A DNA stretch of 64,000 nucleotides from Pseudomonas sp. B21_DOA (GCA_030544685.1 CP086683.1:4774001-4838000), one strand, 5' to 3'. Shown: positions 1 to 12,728, numbered from the stretch's first letter. A program made the numbers and translations. The notes: generated by a model from the sequence alone, not told the origin.

Positions 1-2180
<2,180 letters not shown>

Positions 2181-2225
2181 GAAAAATCGAGGATTAAAGC
2201 CCGGCCCTGTAATTCAACTGATAAA

Positions 2226-2319
2226 CCTGTGGGAGCTGGCTTGCCAGCGATAGCGGTGGGTCAGCCAGCATCAATGTTGGCCATTGCGACCCCATCGCTG
2301 GCAAGCCAGCTCCCACAGG
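2226..2319. repeat. REPIN, GTGGGAGCTGGCTTGCC class
   Basis: Two inverted copies of a REP core (GTGGGAGCTGGCTTGCCAGC on the left, its reverse complement on the right) flank about 45 bases of variable DNA. It lies between the convergent gudD and ampR and could fold into one long hairpin. The same class recurs at 41077-41170, with variants at 28239 and 59581. Confidence 0.9.
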
Positions 2320-2331
2320 GAATGAGGTGAA

Positions 2332-3203
2332 TCAGGCAGAAATTTGCAGCAACCACGCCTTGAACGCTTTCATCGCCACCGTTTCCGCTCGCGATTGCAA
2401 CCGCGTCAGCCAGTAACTGCCGGTGGTGATCTCGATCGCAAACGGCTGGCAAATCGCATCTGCTGCCAGTTGCCGGGCGAACATCAGCGGTGGCGCCAAC
2501 GCCACCCCGCCGCCCTGCAATGCGGCTTCCATCATCGCCAGCGACGAATCGAACACGATGCTTTGCGGTGGCGCGGCCTGCGTCGCCAAACCTGCCGCGT
2601 GAAACCACTCTGGCCATTCATCGGTGCGATAGGAACGCAGCAAGGTCTGCTGCAACAAGTCAGCCGGCGAGCGCAGTTGCCGGGCAATCTCCGGCACGCA
2701 CAACACCGACAATGGCGCATCGAGCAAGCGTGTCGCCTCAATGCCATGCCAGGCGCCAGCACCGAAACGAATCGCATAATCCAGTCCCTCCGCCGCCACA
2801 TCCACCCGGTTGTTATTGGTCGACAGACGTAAATCTATAAGCGGATATTTCCCCCGAAAGTCCGCCAGCCTCGGCAACAACCAGCCCACGGCAAACGTGC
2901 CCACTGCGCCGACCGTCAGCATGTCGCGATACTGCCCCCGGCCAGACGCTCGAGCATCTGTGCAATATGATCGAATGAGGTGCTGAGCACCGGCAGCAAG
3001 GTTTCGCCTTCACTGGTCAGCATCAGCCCACGGGGCAGGCGTTTGAACAGGGTCAGGTTGAGTTGCGCTTCCAGGCTTTTGACCTGATGGCTCACCGCCG
3101 CTTGTGTCACGCACAACTCGACGGCAGCACGGGTGAAGCTCAGGTGGCGCGCCGAGGCTTCAAACGCGCGCAGAGCGTTGAGCGGCAGTTGCGGTCGAAT
3201 CAT
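2332..3203 (-). CDS. ampR: LysR-type regulator AmpR (one frame break)
   Basis: Transcriptional regulator of the divergent ampC gene, known in the family to respond to muropeptides. The N-terminal winged helix-turn-helix (residues about 5-65, with LNALRAFEASARHLSFTRAA) and the effector domain beginning LTVGAVGTFAVGWLLPRL match AmpR closely. The start at 3203 is chosen because GAGG lies 8 bases upstream. The frame breaks at the C5 run 2935-2939. A sixth C joins the halves as LAGGQYRDMLTVG, giving about 290 residues (P. aeruginosa AmpR is 296). Position and sequence together make the call firm. The break is probably a base-calling error. Confidence 0.9.
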
Positions 3204-3362
3204 GCGTTGCCTCAAATTTTTCTAATGGCTCGTGCGAATTTTCATCGTTTGTCGAGGGCCGGCGAAGTGCCTAAATTGGCCGCGCTGATCGGCCGCCCGA
3301 TGAAAAATCACCCGCAGTGTAGCGGGATACAACAATCAACACTCATGGAGAGTGATTCACTC
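3204..3362. promoter_or_regulatory. ampR-ampC divergent control region
   Basis: This 159-base AT-rich spacer separates the divergent starts. It contains an imperfect dyad near 3214-3243, with AAATTTTTCTAAT facing GCGAATTTTCAT, where an AmpR site would be expected. The operator is inferred from position only. No -35/-10 pair is clear enough to mark. Confidence 0.4.
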
Positions 3363-4528
<1,166 letters not shown>

Positions 4529-4532
4529 GAGC

Positions 4533-4616
4533 AAAAGATCGCAGCCTGCGGCGGCTCCTATAGGATCGGGTTTTCACTCGGTTGATGGTGGAGCTGCCGC
4601 AGGCTGCGATCTTTTT
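4533..4616. repeat. Inverted repeat, GATCGCAGCCTGCGGC class, possible bidirectional terminator
   Basis: The arms AAAAGATCGCAGCCTGCGGC and GCCGCAGGCTGCGATCTTTTT enclose about 45 bases. The T run on one side and A run on the other fit a terminator shared by ampC and the convergent gene at 4628. Related elements are at 21057 and 43011. Confidence 0.75.
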
Positions 4617-4627
4617 CGTTTCAGCGC

Positions 4628-4894
4628 TTAAAGCTGCGCCTGCAAGCGCCAGCCAATGACATCCATCAAGTCACAGCTATCGCGCAACGGAATCGCCAGC
4701 ACCCGGGCGAAATCCTGCAACAGCAATGCATCGTGTCCCTTGCCCTCGTCCAGCGAAAGGCTCTCCATCAGCTGCGTCACACAGCGCAAGCGGTAAGCCG
4801 CGGTGCCGTGCAACACGTCGATGGGGGCTTCGCTGTCGATCAGCACACAGGGAATTTTGCAGTCAATCCCGGTGATCGGTATGTAGCGCGCCAT
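4628..4894 (-). CDS. Small conserved Pseudomonas protein, function unknown
   Basis: An 88-residue soluble protein with no signal peptide or membrane segment. Its start has a purine-rich GGAGG 6 bases upstream (the complement of CCTCC at 4902-4906). It lies 15 bases downstream of the DUF6124-like gene on the same strand, so the two are likely cotranscribed. I recognise no catalytic motif and assign no function. Confidence 0.6.
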   Translation of the reverse strand: MARYIPITGIDCKIPCVLIDSEAPIDVLHGTAAYRLRCVTQLMESLSLDEGKGHDALLLQDFARVLAIPLRDSCDLMDVIGWRLQAQL

Positions 4895-4909
4895 GGTAGA
4901 ACCTCCTGT

Positions 4910-5203
4910 TCAATGTTGAGTCGCCGTTGCGGGTGAATCGAGATTGTCCAGCGCGCGGTTGACCAGCAGTTCACCGACCACCGCCAACTGCTGGATCGAC
5001 AACGTCAGGCTGCGCTGCGCACCGCTCAATTCACAGGCAAGGTCGGTGGTCAGTACGTTCAGTGAGGCAAGGGTTTCGCAAGCATGGCTCAGCAGTGTCG
5101 CCGTGTCGATGTCGGGGAGAATGGTGAAGACGTGGCTGATGGGATCGGGTTGGCCGGGGTGGCGCAGACGCGGGTTATTGGAGTCGAAGGAGCTTGAATC
5201 CAT
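4910..5203 (-). CDS. DUF6124/DUF3077-like small protein
   Basis: A 97-residue protein. The segment FTILPDIDTATLLSHACETL, then a helical stretch ending in QQLAVVGELLVNRALDNL, resembles the DUF6124/DUF3077-type proteins common in Pseudomonas. The residues around PDIDTATLL are the most recognisable part. No enzymatic motif is seen. It probably forms a two-gene unit with the 88-residue gene downstream. The family call is from memory of the pattern and is moderate. Confidence 0.6.
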   Translation of the reverse strand: MDSSSFDSNNPRLRHPGQPDPISHVFTILPDIDTATLLSHACETLASLNVLTTDLACELSGAQRSLTLSIQQLAVVGELLVNRALDNLDSPATATQH

Positions 5204-5722
5204 GGGGGATTCGGGGGATTTGGAGTGTGTTTTTTCATGTGTTGATTACCGTTGTGGATTGTAGGAAACACTACCTGTCTCACTTCCACATGAGGGTGGC
5301 AGCTGTACGCAGGTGTGGAAGACCAGGCCAATCCACCAATACCCGGCGCACTCGAGAGTGCTCCTGCGCACAGCCGCCAAAACGCGGCGATGTTGACATA
5401 AAACCCGTCGACATGCGCTTTTGAGACATTGATGGATGTAACCGAACAACCGGACTTCCACATCCGACCACTGTGTTTTTCAGCGGCCAAAAGAGGTTAT
5501 CCCCCTGCGCCACAACGCACCAGTTCACCACGGCCGCCGCGTCTTGCAGGAAAAATCCACAGAGATTGAAGGCGATTTGTGTCAGACATTTCGGCAGGCA
5601 CATCCTGCAACGAGTTTTGATTAGCGGATAAATTCGTTGTATCTACACTGATCGATTCAATCCGGGGACGGTGATGACATAATGCGCATAACTTCATATC
5701 GACAGAATCTAAGGGTGACGCA
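5204..5722. other. 519-base gene-free stretch before the Septu-like locus
   Basis: Short open frames exist on both strands, but none has a ribosome site and a plausible protein. Base composition is more AT-rich than in neighbouring genes. The last 60 bases should hold the promoter of the ATPase gene. No repeat of the REP families is present. Confidence 0.5.
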
Positions 5723-7089
5723 TTGCAAGTTTTCAGCCTAAGCCTTACCGATGTCGGCCGGTTCGCCGATCTGACGATCTACTTGGCACCGACCTCCAAG
5801 AATCCATCCAATGTGACAGTGTTGGTGGGGAACAACGGGGCTGGCAAAACCACGGTTTTGAAATCGCTTGCGACATCCTTGAGCTGGCTGGTCGCCAGGA
5901 TCCGTTCCGAAAAAGGTGTCGGAAGTCCCATAACTGATGATGTTATTCGTAACAATAGTTCTATTGCGATGATTAACGTCGCTGTGATCGACACATGCAA
6001 TGCGCAGTCCGAAACACTTGAGGAATGGGCAAAAGAAATTTTGTTTAGCTGGACAGTTGCCCGCGGCAAAAGAGGACGAAAGTCTGCGTCTCATAGCGTG
6101 TTGGCGGACGCTACCTTAGTAGCCGATCACTATCGCACTCAACTTTTAGGCGACGACAGCGCTTCCCTACCACTGATTGCCTACTACCCAGTTGAACGCT
6201 CCGTTCTTGAAATACCGCTAAAAATTCGCACCAAACATTCCTTTGACCAACTCGATGGTTACGATAACTCACTCAACAGAGGCGTTGATTTTCGCCGTTT
6301 TTTCGAATGGTTTCGCCAGCGCGAAGACAGTGAGAACGAGACAGGTATTTCAGATACCGCACTGACCGAAATTTCTGAAATATTCGGTTCAAACAGTGAC
6401 GTATGGAAGACTCTTGCCGAGTTAAGGGCATCCACCAGAGATCGCCAACTAATAGCGGTACGCTCAGCCATAAGCGCATTTATGCCAGGCTTTAGCAATC
6501 TGCGCGTCAAACGCAAACCACGACTACACATGGCAATAGATAAGGACGGCGTCACTCTAAACGTCGCCCAACTCTCTCAAGGTGAGAAATCGATAATGGC
6601 ACTCGTCGGCGATATTGCTCGTCGTTTGGCGATGATGAATCAATCGATGGAAAACCCACTGCACGGTGACGGCATCGTGCTCATCGACGAGGTCGATTTG
6701 CACCTGCACCCGAAGTGGCAACGCAGCCTGATCCGTCAGTTGAGCGAAACGTTCCCGAACTGCCAGTTCGTACTAACTACCCACTCCCCCTCGTCATCAG
6801 CGATGCTAAGGAGGTGCTGGTTTACGTACTCAATGACGGCGAACTCCACGAACACAACGGCCTTTACGGACTCGACGCCAATCAGATACTGCTGGAAGTC
6901 ATGGACACCGATATCCGCAACAGCGACGTGCAGAAGCGCCTGAATCGGCTCCTGAAGGAAGTACAGGATGGAAATCTGGATAAAGCCAAATTGCTGTTCG
7001 CTGAGCTTTCCTCAGAGCTCCCCGAAGGTCATATCGAACTAGCGAAAGCCGCTCTACTGATCCGCAAGCTGGAGTTGCGTCGTGCGTAA
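5723..7089 (+). CDS. ptuA: Septu-like AAA/ABC-type ATPase PtuA (one frame break)
   Basis: SMC/ABC-like ATPase of the COG3950 type. It starts with TTG at 5723 (AAGGGTGA 5-12 bases upstream). Walker A is GNNGAGKTT (residues 36-44), the signature LSQGEKS is near residue 283, and Walker B is IVLIDEVDLHLHP near 316, followed by LTTHSP. The frame breaks at the C5 run 6786-6790. A sixth C rejoins LTTHSP to LVISDAKEVLVY, giving about 455 residues. It overlaps the HNH nuclease gene by 8 bases. In Septu systems the ATPase forms a complex with the nuclease PtuB and acts against phage. Defence is inferred from the gene pair. Confidence 0.82.
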
Positions 7090-7711
7090 GATAATCAAAG
7101 GAGCTGAGCCGGACTCATTTGCGAAATGGAAGCTGAAAAACAAGACCGCCACCTACCCTGACCTTCCGCACGAAGAACGTCAAACCGTCAGGGCCGCTTG
7201 CGTCACCGAGCAGTTCGGACTTTGCGCTTATTGCTGTCAGTCCATCACGGTCGATGGTTCCCACAATGAGCATGTTGAAGCTCAGAATCGCGTCCACAAC
7301 CGCACATTGGATTTCACCAACATCGTAGCCAGTTGCGAGAATCGCCCTCATTGCGGGCACGGTCGAGGAACGCAGCCGTTGGGGCTGACTCCTTTCATGG
7401 ATGAGTGTGAAACCGAACTCAAGTTTTACCTTTCAGGCTTGGTCGCGGGAAAAACTGCACGCGCAAAAGATGCCATAGAAACGTTGAATCTGGGCCACAC
7501 CGAAGAGAGCAATCGCGCTCTTATCGGCAGAAGAAGAACCTTGGTTGAAGCGCTGATTTATAAGGTTGGGGTCCAACCCGGCGAATTGCCGGAGATTGAA
7601 GACAAGGAAATACTCGACCTGCTCCTGGATGATTTACTTCTGCCGAAAGCGCAAAAGCTCGAACCCTTCTCGCCCGTGCTAGTAAACATCATTCGCCAGA
7701 TGCCAGCGTAA
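7082..7711 (+). CDS. ptuB: HNH endonuclease PtuB (TIGR02646 type)
   Basis: A 209-residue nuclease and partner of the preceding ATPase. The HNH core runs from about residue 48 to 100: CAYCC supplies the first zinc cysteines, then NEHVEAQ with the catalytic His region, an Asn in DFTNIVASC, and a HCGHGRG cluster. This layout is that of the retron/Septu-associated HNH family. The 8-base overlap with ptuA implies translational coupling and a fixed ratio. The C-terminal half is helical and acidic with no recognised domain. It ends at a strong terminator, so the two genes form a closed unit. Confidence 0.85.
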   Translation: MRKIIKGAEPDSFAKWKLKNKTATYPDLPHEERQTVRAACVTEQFGLCAYCCQSITVDGSHNEHVEAQNRVHNRTLDFTNIVASCENRPHCGHGRGTQPLGLTPFMDECETELKFYLSGLVAGKTARAKDAIETLNLGHTEESNRALIGRRRTLVEALIYKVGVQPGELPEIEDKEILDLLLDDLLLPKAQKLEPFSPVLVNIIRQMPA

Positions 7712-7714
7712 AAA

Positions 7715-7748
7715 GGGGCGAGAAGATAAATCTTCTCGCCCCTTTTTT
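7715..7748. terminator. Intrinsic terminator, probably bidirectional
   Basis: A perfect 12-base stem GGGGCGAGAAGA / TCTTCTCGCCCC (7715-7726 and 7731-7742) with a TAAA loop is followed by T6 and preceded by A5. It serves ptuB and the convergent DUF4174 gene. Confidence 0.95.
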
Positions 7749-7777
7749 ACGCTTATGAAACATCTCTCAAAAACCGA

Positions 7778-8338
7778 TCAATCATCCGGCATCTGCGGCG
7801 GCTTGCTCGGTTTTGCCGGTTTGCTGCCCTTCGCGCCTTTAGCCGGTTCCGGCTCGGTGGTGGCAGGCGTTTGTGCGGCGGCCGCAGCGGCGGCTTCTTT
7901 TTCGGCCATGGGCATGGCGTCGATGGTTTCGAAGATTTTCGCCAGGCTCAATGCCTTGGCTTCATCACCCGAGGCGGAGAGCTTGGTTTCGCCGTCCTTG
8001 CCCACCAGGAACACTTTCGGATAAGCCCCCGCGCCGAGCTTCAGCGAGCGCAGCAGGGCCATGGTGTCCTGCTGGCCCATGTCCTTGCCGTCGAGCTGGC
8101 CGGACATGCTGAGAATGGTGTAGACCTTGATGTTGCGGTCGGTGACGCCCTTTTTGTTGGCCGGGTCTTCCAGTGCCTTTTTCAGGCTCAGCCACACCGG
8201 GTCGACGGTGCTTTGCGCAATCACGATCAGCGGGCGGGCGCGGCCCACGTCCCCGGCCAGGGGTGAATCGCTGTCGGCGGCGAACAGGGGGCCGGCGATT
8301 GCCAGCAAGAGGGTCAGGGTCAGGGACCTGATGAGCAT
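7778..8338 (-). CDS. DUF4174 exported protein
   Basis: A 186-residue protein with a signal peptide (MLIRSLTLTLLLAIAGPLFAA). The start at 8338 is preferred over the ATG at 8344, because AAGGAG abuts the latter but sits 6 bases from the former. The core (about residues 30-130) has the DUF4174 pattern with RPLIVIAQS, NIKVYTILSMSGQLDG and YPKVFLVGKDGETKL, resembling a thioredoxin-like fold without the CxxC pair. The tail is low-complexity, rich in Ala, Pro and Lys. Its function is unknown. It lies convergent to ptuB. Confidence 0.8.
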   Translation of the reverse strand: MLIRSLTLTLLLAIAGPLFAADSDSPLAGDVGRARPLIVIAQSTVDPVWLSLKKALEDPANKKGVTDRNIKVYTILSMSGQLDGKDMGQQDTMALLRSLKLGAGAYPKVFLVGKDGETKLSASGDEAKALSLAKIFETIDAMPMAEKEAAAAAAAQTPATTEPEPAKGAKGSKPAKPSKPPQMPDD

Positions 8339-8523
8339 GCGCATCTCCTTTTGATATCCACGCACTACTGATTGCGCATCGTGGCGATTGTTCCGGCGGC
8401 GTCTGGCAAAAGGCATTGCCCTGTCAGAAGCTTAGGTCAGGGAGAACTTTGCGCAACATGGCGCGAGCGATCATCGGCACATCCCTACAGCCGCTGCATT
8501 GGAAGTGTTTTCTCCAGGCTGAC

Positions 8524-9309
8524 TCAGAACGCCAACTTGTAACCAATCAACACCAGCATCGTCGCCAGGCACGGGCGCAGGACTTCGTCGGAGATGCGAC
8601 CGGTCAGGTGGCTGCCGAGCCAGATGCCGGGCAGCGAGCCCATCAGCAGGAAACCCAGCACGCCCCAATCCATGTTGCCCATGCTGGCGTGGCCGAGGCC
8701 GGCGACGAGGGTCAGTGGTACGGCGTGGGCGATTTCGGTGCCGACCAGGCGGCGGGTTGGCAGTAGCGGGTAGAGGATGAACAAGGCGACGGTGCCGAGT
8801 GCGCCGGCGCCGATCGAGGTCAGCGCGACCATGGTGCCGAGGATCAGACCGGTGATCACCGTCATGATATTCAGGCGCGAACCGCTCGGGTTGTAGTTGC
8901 CACCCGCGCGTTTGTGGGCGAATTCGAGCAAGCGTTTCTTGAAGAAGATTGCCAGGGCGGTGGCGAACAGGACGAAGCCGAGCGCCTGTTTGATGATGGC
9001 GTTCATCGCGTCCGGCGCGGTGTGCAGGGTGCTGAGGAACCACAGGGTCATGGCCACGGCCGGTACGCTGCCAAGGGTCAGCCAGCCGGTGATGGCCCAA
9101 TCGATATTCTTGTTCTTCCTGTGAACGAGGACGCCGCTGGATTTGGTGATCGCGGCGTACAACAGGTCAGTCCCCACTGCCGTCGCCGGGTTGATACCGA
9201 ACCACAGCAGGATCGGCGTCATCAACGAACCGCCGCCGACACCGGTCATGCCGACGATGAACCCTACTACCAGCCCGGCAATCACCAGGCCGAAATTTGC
9301 CAATTCCAT
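8524..9309 (-). CDS. TauE/SafE family sulfite/anion exporter
   Basis: A 261-residue inner-membrane protein with about eight hydrophobic helices. The N-terminal motif LVVGFIVGMTGVGGGSLMTP and the repeated half containing LTSIGAGALGTVALF are typical of the TauE/SafE (DUF81) family, which exports sulfite or related organosulfur anions. No sulfur-metabolism gene is adjacent, so the substrate cannot be named. It is a stand-alone gene by spacing. Confidence 0.88.
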   Translation of the reverse strand: MELANFGLVIAGLVVGFIVGMTGVGGGSLMTPILLWFGINPATAVGTDLLYAAITKSSGVLVHRKNKNIDWAITGWLTLGSVPAVAMTLWFLSTLHTAPDAMNAIIKQALGFVLFATALAIFFKKRLLEFAHKRAGGNYNPSGSRLNIMTVITGLILGTMVALTSIGAGALGTVALFILYPLLPTRRLVGTEIAHAVPLTLVAGLGHASMGNMDWGVLGFLLMGSLPGIWLGSHLTGRISDEVLRPCLATMLVLIGYKLAF

Positions 9310-9446
9310 TCAAGCGTCCAAAAAACGACAGGAAAAATCTGGCCCGCAGCATAGCGATTTTTCTTATAACCACATATATCGATGCGGTCTATCGTTATGC
9401 CATATCGAACTCACCGTAGATCCCTGTGGGGGCTTTGCGCTACAGC

Positions 9447-10196
9447 TCACTGCACCGGCAAGAAATTCAGGAACAGCAGACTCTGCGCGTAATTCAGGCC
9501 GATCCTGCGATAGCGCTCATCGAGCATCTGCGTGAGCAGATCCAGGCGCGCGACGATTTTGCTGAATTCGGTGGCGAAGCTGAGGTTGCTGCCCTCCTCC
9601 GAGATTTCGTTGGAGAACAGCAATGGCTGGCCTTCCTTGTTCTGTCGTTGCGACAAAATCCACATGGCTTTTTCGATGTTGCGCGCGGCGTTGTGCACGA
9701 ACGTCGGGTTGATCGCGTCGGTCATGTAGAACTCGGTGCGATTGCCGTGGGCGGTAACCAGCATGCTGCCGATCGCGTAGATGAAGGCGCCGACGCGGTC
9801 GCCGAGGAACTCCGGGCTCATCGCATAGCTCAGCGCCGCCAGGTCCTTGCGCCCGCCCAGCACGGGCAACGGTTGCTGCTGCTCGACGGCGAGACGCACC
9901 TGTTTCACGGCGGCGTTGACGGTGAGGAAGCCGGATTTTCGCAGCTCTTCCGGGTTGCGCAAATAGAGCTTGCCCATCAGCCGGTAAAGGCTGTCGAGGT
10001 TGTCGCGCATCGCCAGAGTGGCCATGCGGTCGACGCTGGTCTGCAAAAATTCCTGCGGTTGCCCTTCACGCATCTGATTGAAGAAGCCGTTGCCGTTCTG
10101 GTGGCTGCAGCCGCCGAGCAACAGCGAGACCAGGCAGGCCAGCAGCAGGCACGGGCGGCGGTGAGCGACGGTGATCAGGGCAAAAACACTCGACAT
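9447..10196 (-). CDS. Conserved Pseudomonas lipoprotein
   Basis: About 249 residues with a lipoprotein signal peptide: the hydrophobic stretch LLLACLVSLLLGGC ends in a lipobox with the acylated Cys. The mature part is mostly helical and soluble, with no enzymatic motif that I recognise. The ATG at 10196 is used. A GTG at 10214 is an alternative. The sequence suggests an outer-membrane-anchored periplasmic protein of unknown role. It is transcribed away from the epimerase gene. Confidence 0.65.
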   Translation of the reverse strand: MSSVFALITVAHRRPCLLLACLVSLLLGGCSHQNGNGFFNQMREGQPQEFLQTSVDRMATLAMRDNLDSLYRLMGKLYLRNPEELRKSGFLTVNAAVKQVRLAVEQQQPLPVLGGRKDLAALSYAMSPEFLGDRVGAFIYAIGSMLVTAHGNRTEFYMTDAINPTFVHNAARNIEKAMWILSQRQNKEGQPLLFSNEISEEGSNLSFATEFSKIVARLDLLTQMLDERYRRIGLNYAQSLLFLNFLPVQ

Positions 10197-10342
10197 GTAA
10201 TCTCGGACAGGCACATTCCTGTGCGGCGGGAGTCACCGCATCCTGGCCATGCATAGAGCCACCGATTGCGAAAAAGTGCAGTGCCTGGGACGTTTACCGA
10301 CCTTCGGTGATTCCCGGCCCGGCAATTAGTCGGACTTTATAC

Positions 10343-10370
10343 TTGCCAACACCGGTAAATCCGCTATAAA
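10343..10370 (+). promoter_or_regulatory. Sigma-70-type promoter upstream of the epimerase gene
   Basis: TTGCCA (10343-10348) and TATAAA (10365-10370) are separated by 16 bases. This is about 100 bases before the epimerase start. A small REP hairpin (10408-10434) lies in the leader. Confidence 0.55.
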
Positions 10371-10407
10371 TCTTCTCTCTCTACTCAAATAGCATGACTA
10401 GTGACAG

Positions 10408-10434
10408 GTAGGCGCTGCCTTCGGCAGCTCCTAC
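10408..10434. repeat. Short REP hairpin
   Basis: GTAGGCGCTGCC and GGCAGCTCCTAC form a small inverted repeat of the GTAGGAGCTGCC class, here in the presumed 5' leader of the epimerase mRNA. Confidence 0.7.
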
Positions 10435-10472
10435 GGTCAATACGAAAACAACAACAAAAAGGAAGGTCAACC

Positions 10473-11621
10473 ATGCTTCAATCCCGTCACCTGCTCTCCG
10501 GCCTCGGACTGTCCCTGATGATCGCTACCCTTTCCGCCAACGCGGCGGGCCTGACCGCTGAACATAAAGCCTTCGGCAAAACCAATGACGGCACGCCCGT
10601 TGAACAGTACATCCTGCGCAACAGCCACGGCATGCAAGCCACCGTCATCACCTACGGCGCGACCCTGCAAGCGCTGAAAGTCGCTGACAAACACGGCAAG
10701 TTCGACGACATCGTGTTGGGTTTTGACGACGTGCAGGGTTACCAGAAAGGCACCGCGTACTTCGGCGCGACCATCGGCCGCTTCGGCAATCGCCTGGCCG
10801 AAGGCGCTTTCGAACTTGATGGCAAGCGCTATCAAGTGCCGCAGAACGACAAATCCAACGCCTTGCACGGCGGCCCCGAAGGTTTCGACAAGAAAGTCTG
10901 GAAGGCAAAAGAGACCAAGGACAAGGATTCGGTTGGCGTAACCCTGACCTATCTGTCGGCCGACGGTGAGATGGGTTTCCCGGGCAATCTGACCACCGAA
11001 GTCACCTATCGCCTGACCGACAACAACGAACTGCGCATCGACTACAAGGCCAGCACCGACAAGCCGACCGTGCTCAACCTGACCAACCACAGCTACTTCA
11101 ACCTGGCCGGCGCCGGCAATGGCGACATTCTCAAGCAAGTCGCCATGATCAACTCCAGCCATTACACGCCGGTCACCGCGAAACTGATCCCGACCGGAGA
11201 GCTGGCGCCTGTGGCCGGCACGCCGATGGACTTCAGCAAACCGACGGCGATCGGCACGCACATCAAGGCTGATCATCCGCAGCTGAAATTCGCCGAGCCG
11301 AAACAGGGCGGCTTCGATTTCAACTGGGCGCTGGACACCAAGGGCGATGTCAGCAAGCTCGCCACCGAAGTCAGCGACCCGCAATCCGGGCGTGTCCTGC
11401 AATTGTTCACCACCGAGCCGGGCGTGCAGTTCTACACCAGCAACTTCCTCGACGGCACGGTCAAGGGCAAGGGCGGCAAGGTCTATCCGCACTGGGGCGC
11501 GTTCACCCTCGAGACCCAGCACTATCCGGATTCGCCGAACCAGCCGGACTTCCCGAGCACGCGGCTTGATCCGGGGCAGACTTATGCTCACAGCGTGATA
11601 CTGAAGTTCTCCACCAAGTAA
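10473..11621 (+). CDS. Exported aldose 1-epimerase (galactose mutarotase)
   Basis: A 382-residue enzyme interconverting alpha and beta aldose anomers. The start at 10473 follows GGAAGG and opens a signal peptide (hydrophobic core, cleavage near ANAAG), so it acts in the periplasm. Family motifs are present: TYGATLQALKV, ATIGRFGNRLA, NALHGGPEGFDKKVW with one catalytic-site His, NLTNHSYFNLAG with the second, and a catalytic Glu in the C-terminal FTLETQHYPDSPN. Length is slightly above the cytoplasmic enzymes because of the leader. The symbol galM is avoided because the sugar is not known. Confidence 0.9.
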   Translation: MLQSRHLLSGLGLSLMIATLSANAAGLTAEHKAFGKTNDGTPVEQYILRNSHGMQATVITYGATLQALKVADKHGKFDDIVLGFDDVQGYQKGTAYFGATIGRFGNRLAEGAFELDGKRYQVPQNDKSNALHGGPEGFDKKVWKAKETKDKDSVGVTLTYLSADGEMGFPGNLTTEVTYRLTDNNELRIDYKASTDKPTVLNLTNHSYFNLAGAGNGDILKQVAMINSSHYTPVTAKLIPTGELAPVAGTPMDFSKPTAIGTHIKADHPQLKFAEPKQGGFDFNWALDTKGDVSKLATEVSDPQSGRVLQLFTTEPGVQFYTSNFLDGTVKGKGGKVYPHWGAFTLETQHYPDSPNQPDFPSTRLDPGQTYAHSVILKFSTK

Positions 11622-11633
11622 CCTGCCATGCCC

Positions 11634-11782
11634 CCGTGGCGAGGGATTCATCCCCGTTGGGCTGCGAAGCAGCCCCGATCCTGCAACACGCGTTGTATCA
11701 GAAAGCGTTCTATTGCAGGTTTTTGGGGCTGCTTCGCAGCCCAGCGGGGATAAATCCCTCACCACACAATCCCCTCGCCACA
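11634..11782. repeat. Repeat pair, GTGGCGAGGGATTTATCCCC class
   Basis: The outer arms GTGGCGAGGGATTCATCCCC and GGGGATAAATCCCTCACC, plus an inner GGGCTGCGAAGCAGCCC hairpin present in both orientations, form a composite inverted repeat. It fills the gap between the epimerase and the aldo/keto reductase. The class recurs at 15572 and 48825. Confidence 0.85.
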
Positions 11783-11882
11783 ATTGATCCGGTTTCATCC
11801 TTGACTCCCCCTTCCTTACGGGAACCCTTGCTCTATCCTGCTGCCCACTAAAGATATCGACTCTTTAAGCCAGGAGGTTTGA

Positions 11883-12704
11883 ATGCGTACCCTTGAGTTG
11901 GCCGGCGTGCAGGTTCCCGTGATTGGTCAGGGCACCTGGCGCATGGGCGAGGATCGCTCGGCGCACAGCCGTGAAGTGGCGGCACTGCGCACCGGCATCG
12001 AGCTGGGCATGAGCCTGATCGACACCGCAGAGATGTATGCCGAGGGCGGTGCCGAAACGGTGGTCGGCGAAGCCATCGCCGGTCATCGCGACAAGGTCTT
12101 TCTGGTCAGCAAGGTCTACCCGCACAACGCCAGCCGCCAGGGCATCCCGCAAGCCTGCGAGCGCAGTTTGCGTCGGCTCGGCACTGACTACATCGATCTG
12201 TATCTGCTGCACTGGCGCGGTCAGTATCCGCTGGAGGAAACCGTCGAAGCCTTCGAACGCCTGCGCGAGGACGGCAAAATCGGCCGTTGGGGCGTGTCGA
12301 ATTTCGATGTCGACGATCTCGAAGAACTGTCCAGCTCGGCCTGCGCCACCAATCAGGTGCTGTACAACCTCGAGGAGCGCGGCATCGAATTCGATTTGCT
12401 GCCGTGGTGCCAGCATCAGCGCCTGCCGCTGATGGCTTACTGTCCGATCGGCCAGGGCGGCGCGATGCTCGCCGAGCCGGTTCTGCGGGACATTGCCAGC
12501 CGCCACAACGCCACCCCGGCGCAGATTTCGCTGGCGTGGCTCCTGCGCCAGGACGGCTTGATTGCGATTCCCAAAGCTGTGCGCCCGGAGCATGTGCAAC
12601 TCAATGCCGAGGCGGCGCAGCTGCAACTGGACGCCGGGGATCTGGCGGCGCTGGACAAGGTGTTCCCGGCGCCACAACGCAAGCAGCGGCTGGCGATGGT
12701 CTGA
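11883..12704 (+). CDS. Aldo/keto reductase
   Basis: A 273-residue NAD(P)H-dependent oxidoreductase with a TIM-barrel fold. An ideal AGGAGG lies 6 bases before the ATG. The catalytic tetrad is visible: Asp in SLIDTAEMYAEGG with the Tyr four residues on, Lys in FLVSKVYP, and His in YLLHWRG. The cofactor-binding IPKAVRPEH segment is near the C terminus. It resembles the DkgA/YeaE-like group of small aldehyde reductases. The natural substrate is unknown. A DUF1810 gene follows 24 bases later and may be cotranscribed. Confidence 0.9.
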   Translation: MRTLELAGVQVPVIGQGTWRMGEDRSAHSREVAALRTGIELGMSLIDTAEMYAEGGAETVVGEAIAGHRDKVFLVSKVYPHNASRQGIPQACERSLRRLGTDYIDLYLLHWRGQYPLEETVEAFERLREDGKIGRWGVSNFDVDDLEELSSSACATNQVLYNLEERGIEFDLLPWCQHQRLPLMAYCPIGQGGAMLAEPVLRDIASRHNATPAQISLAWLLRQDGLIAIPKAVRPEHVQLNAEAAQLQLDAGDLAALDKVFPAPQRKQRLAMV

Positions 12705-12728
12705 GCTGCCGACTGCGAGGGCTTCGCC

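Noticed and set aside
5204..5722. Small genes in the gap before ptuA
   Set aside because: Short frames on both strands have no ribosome site and no coherent protein.
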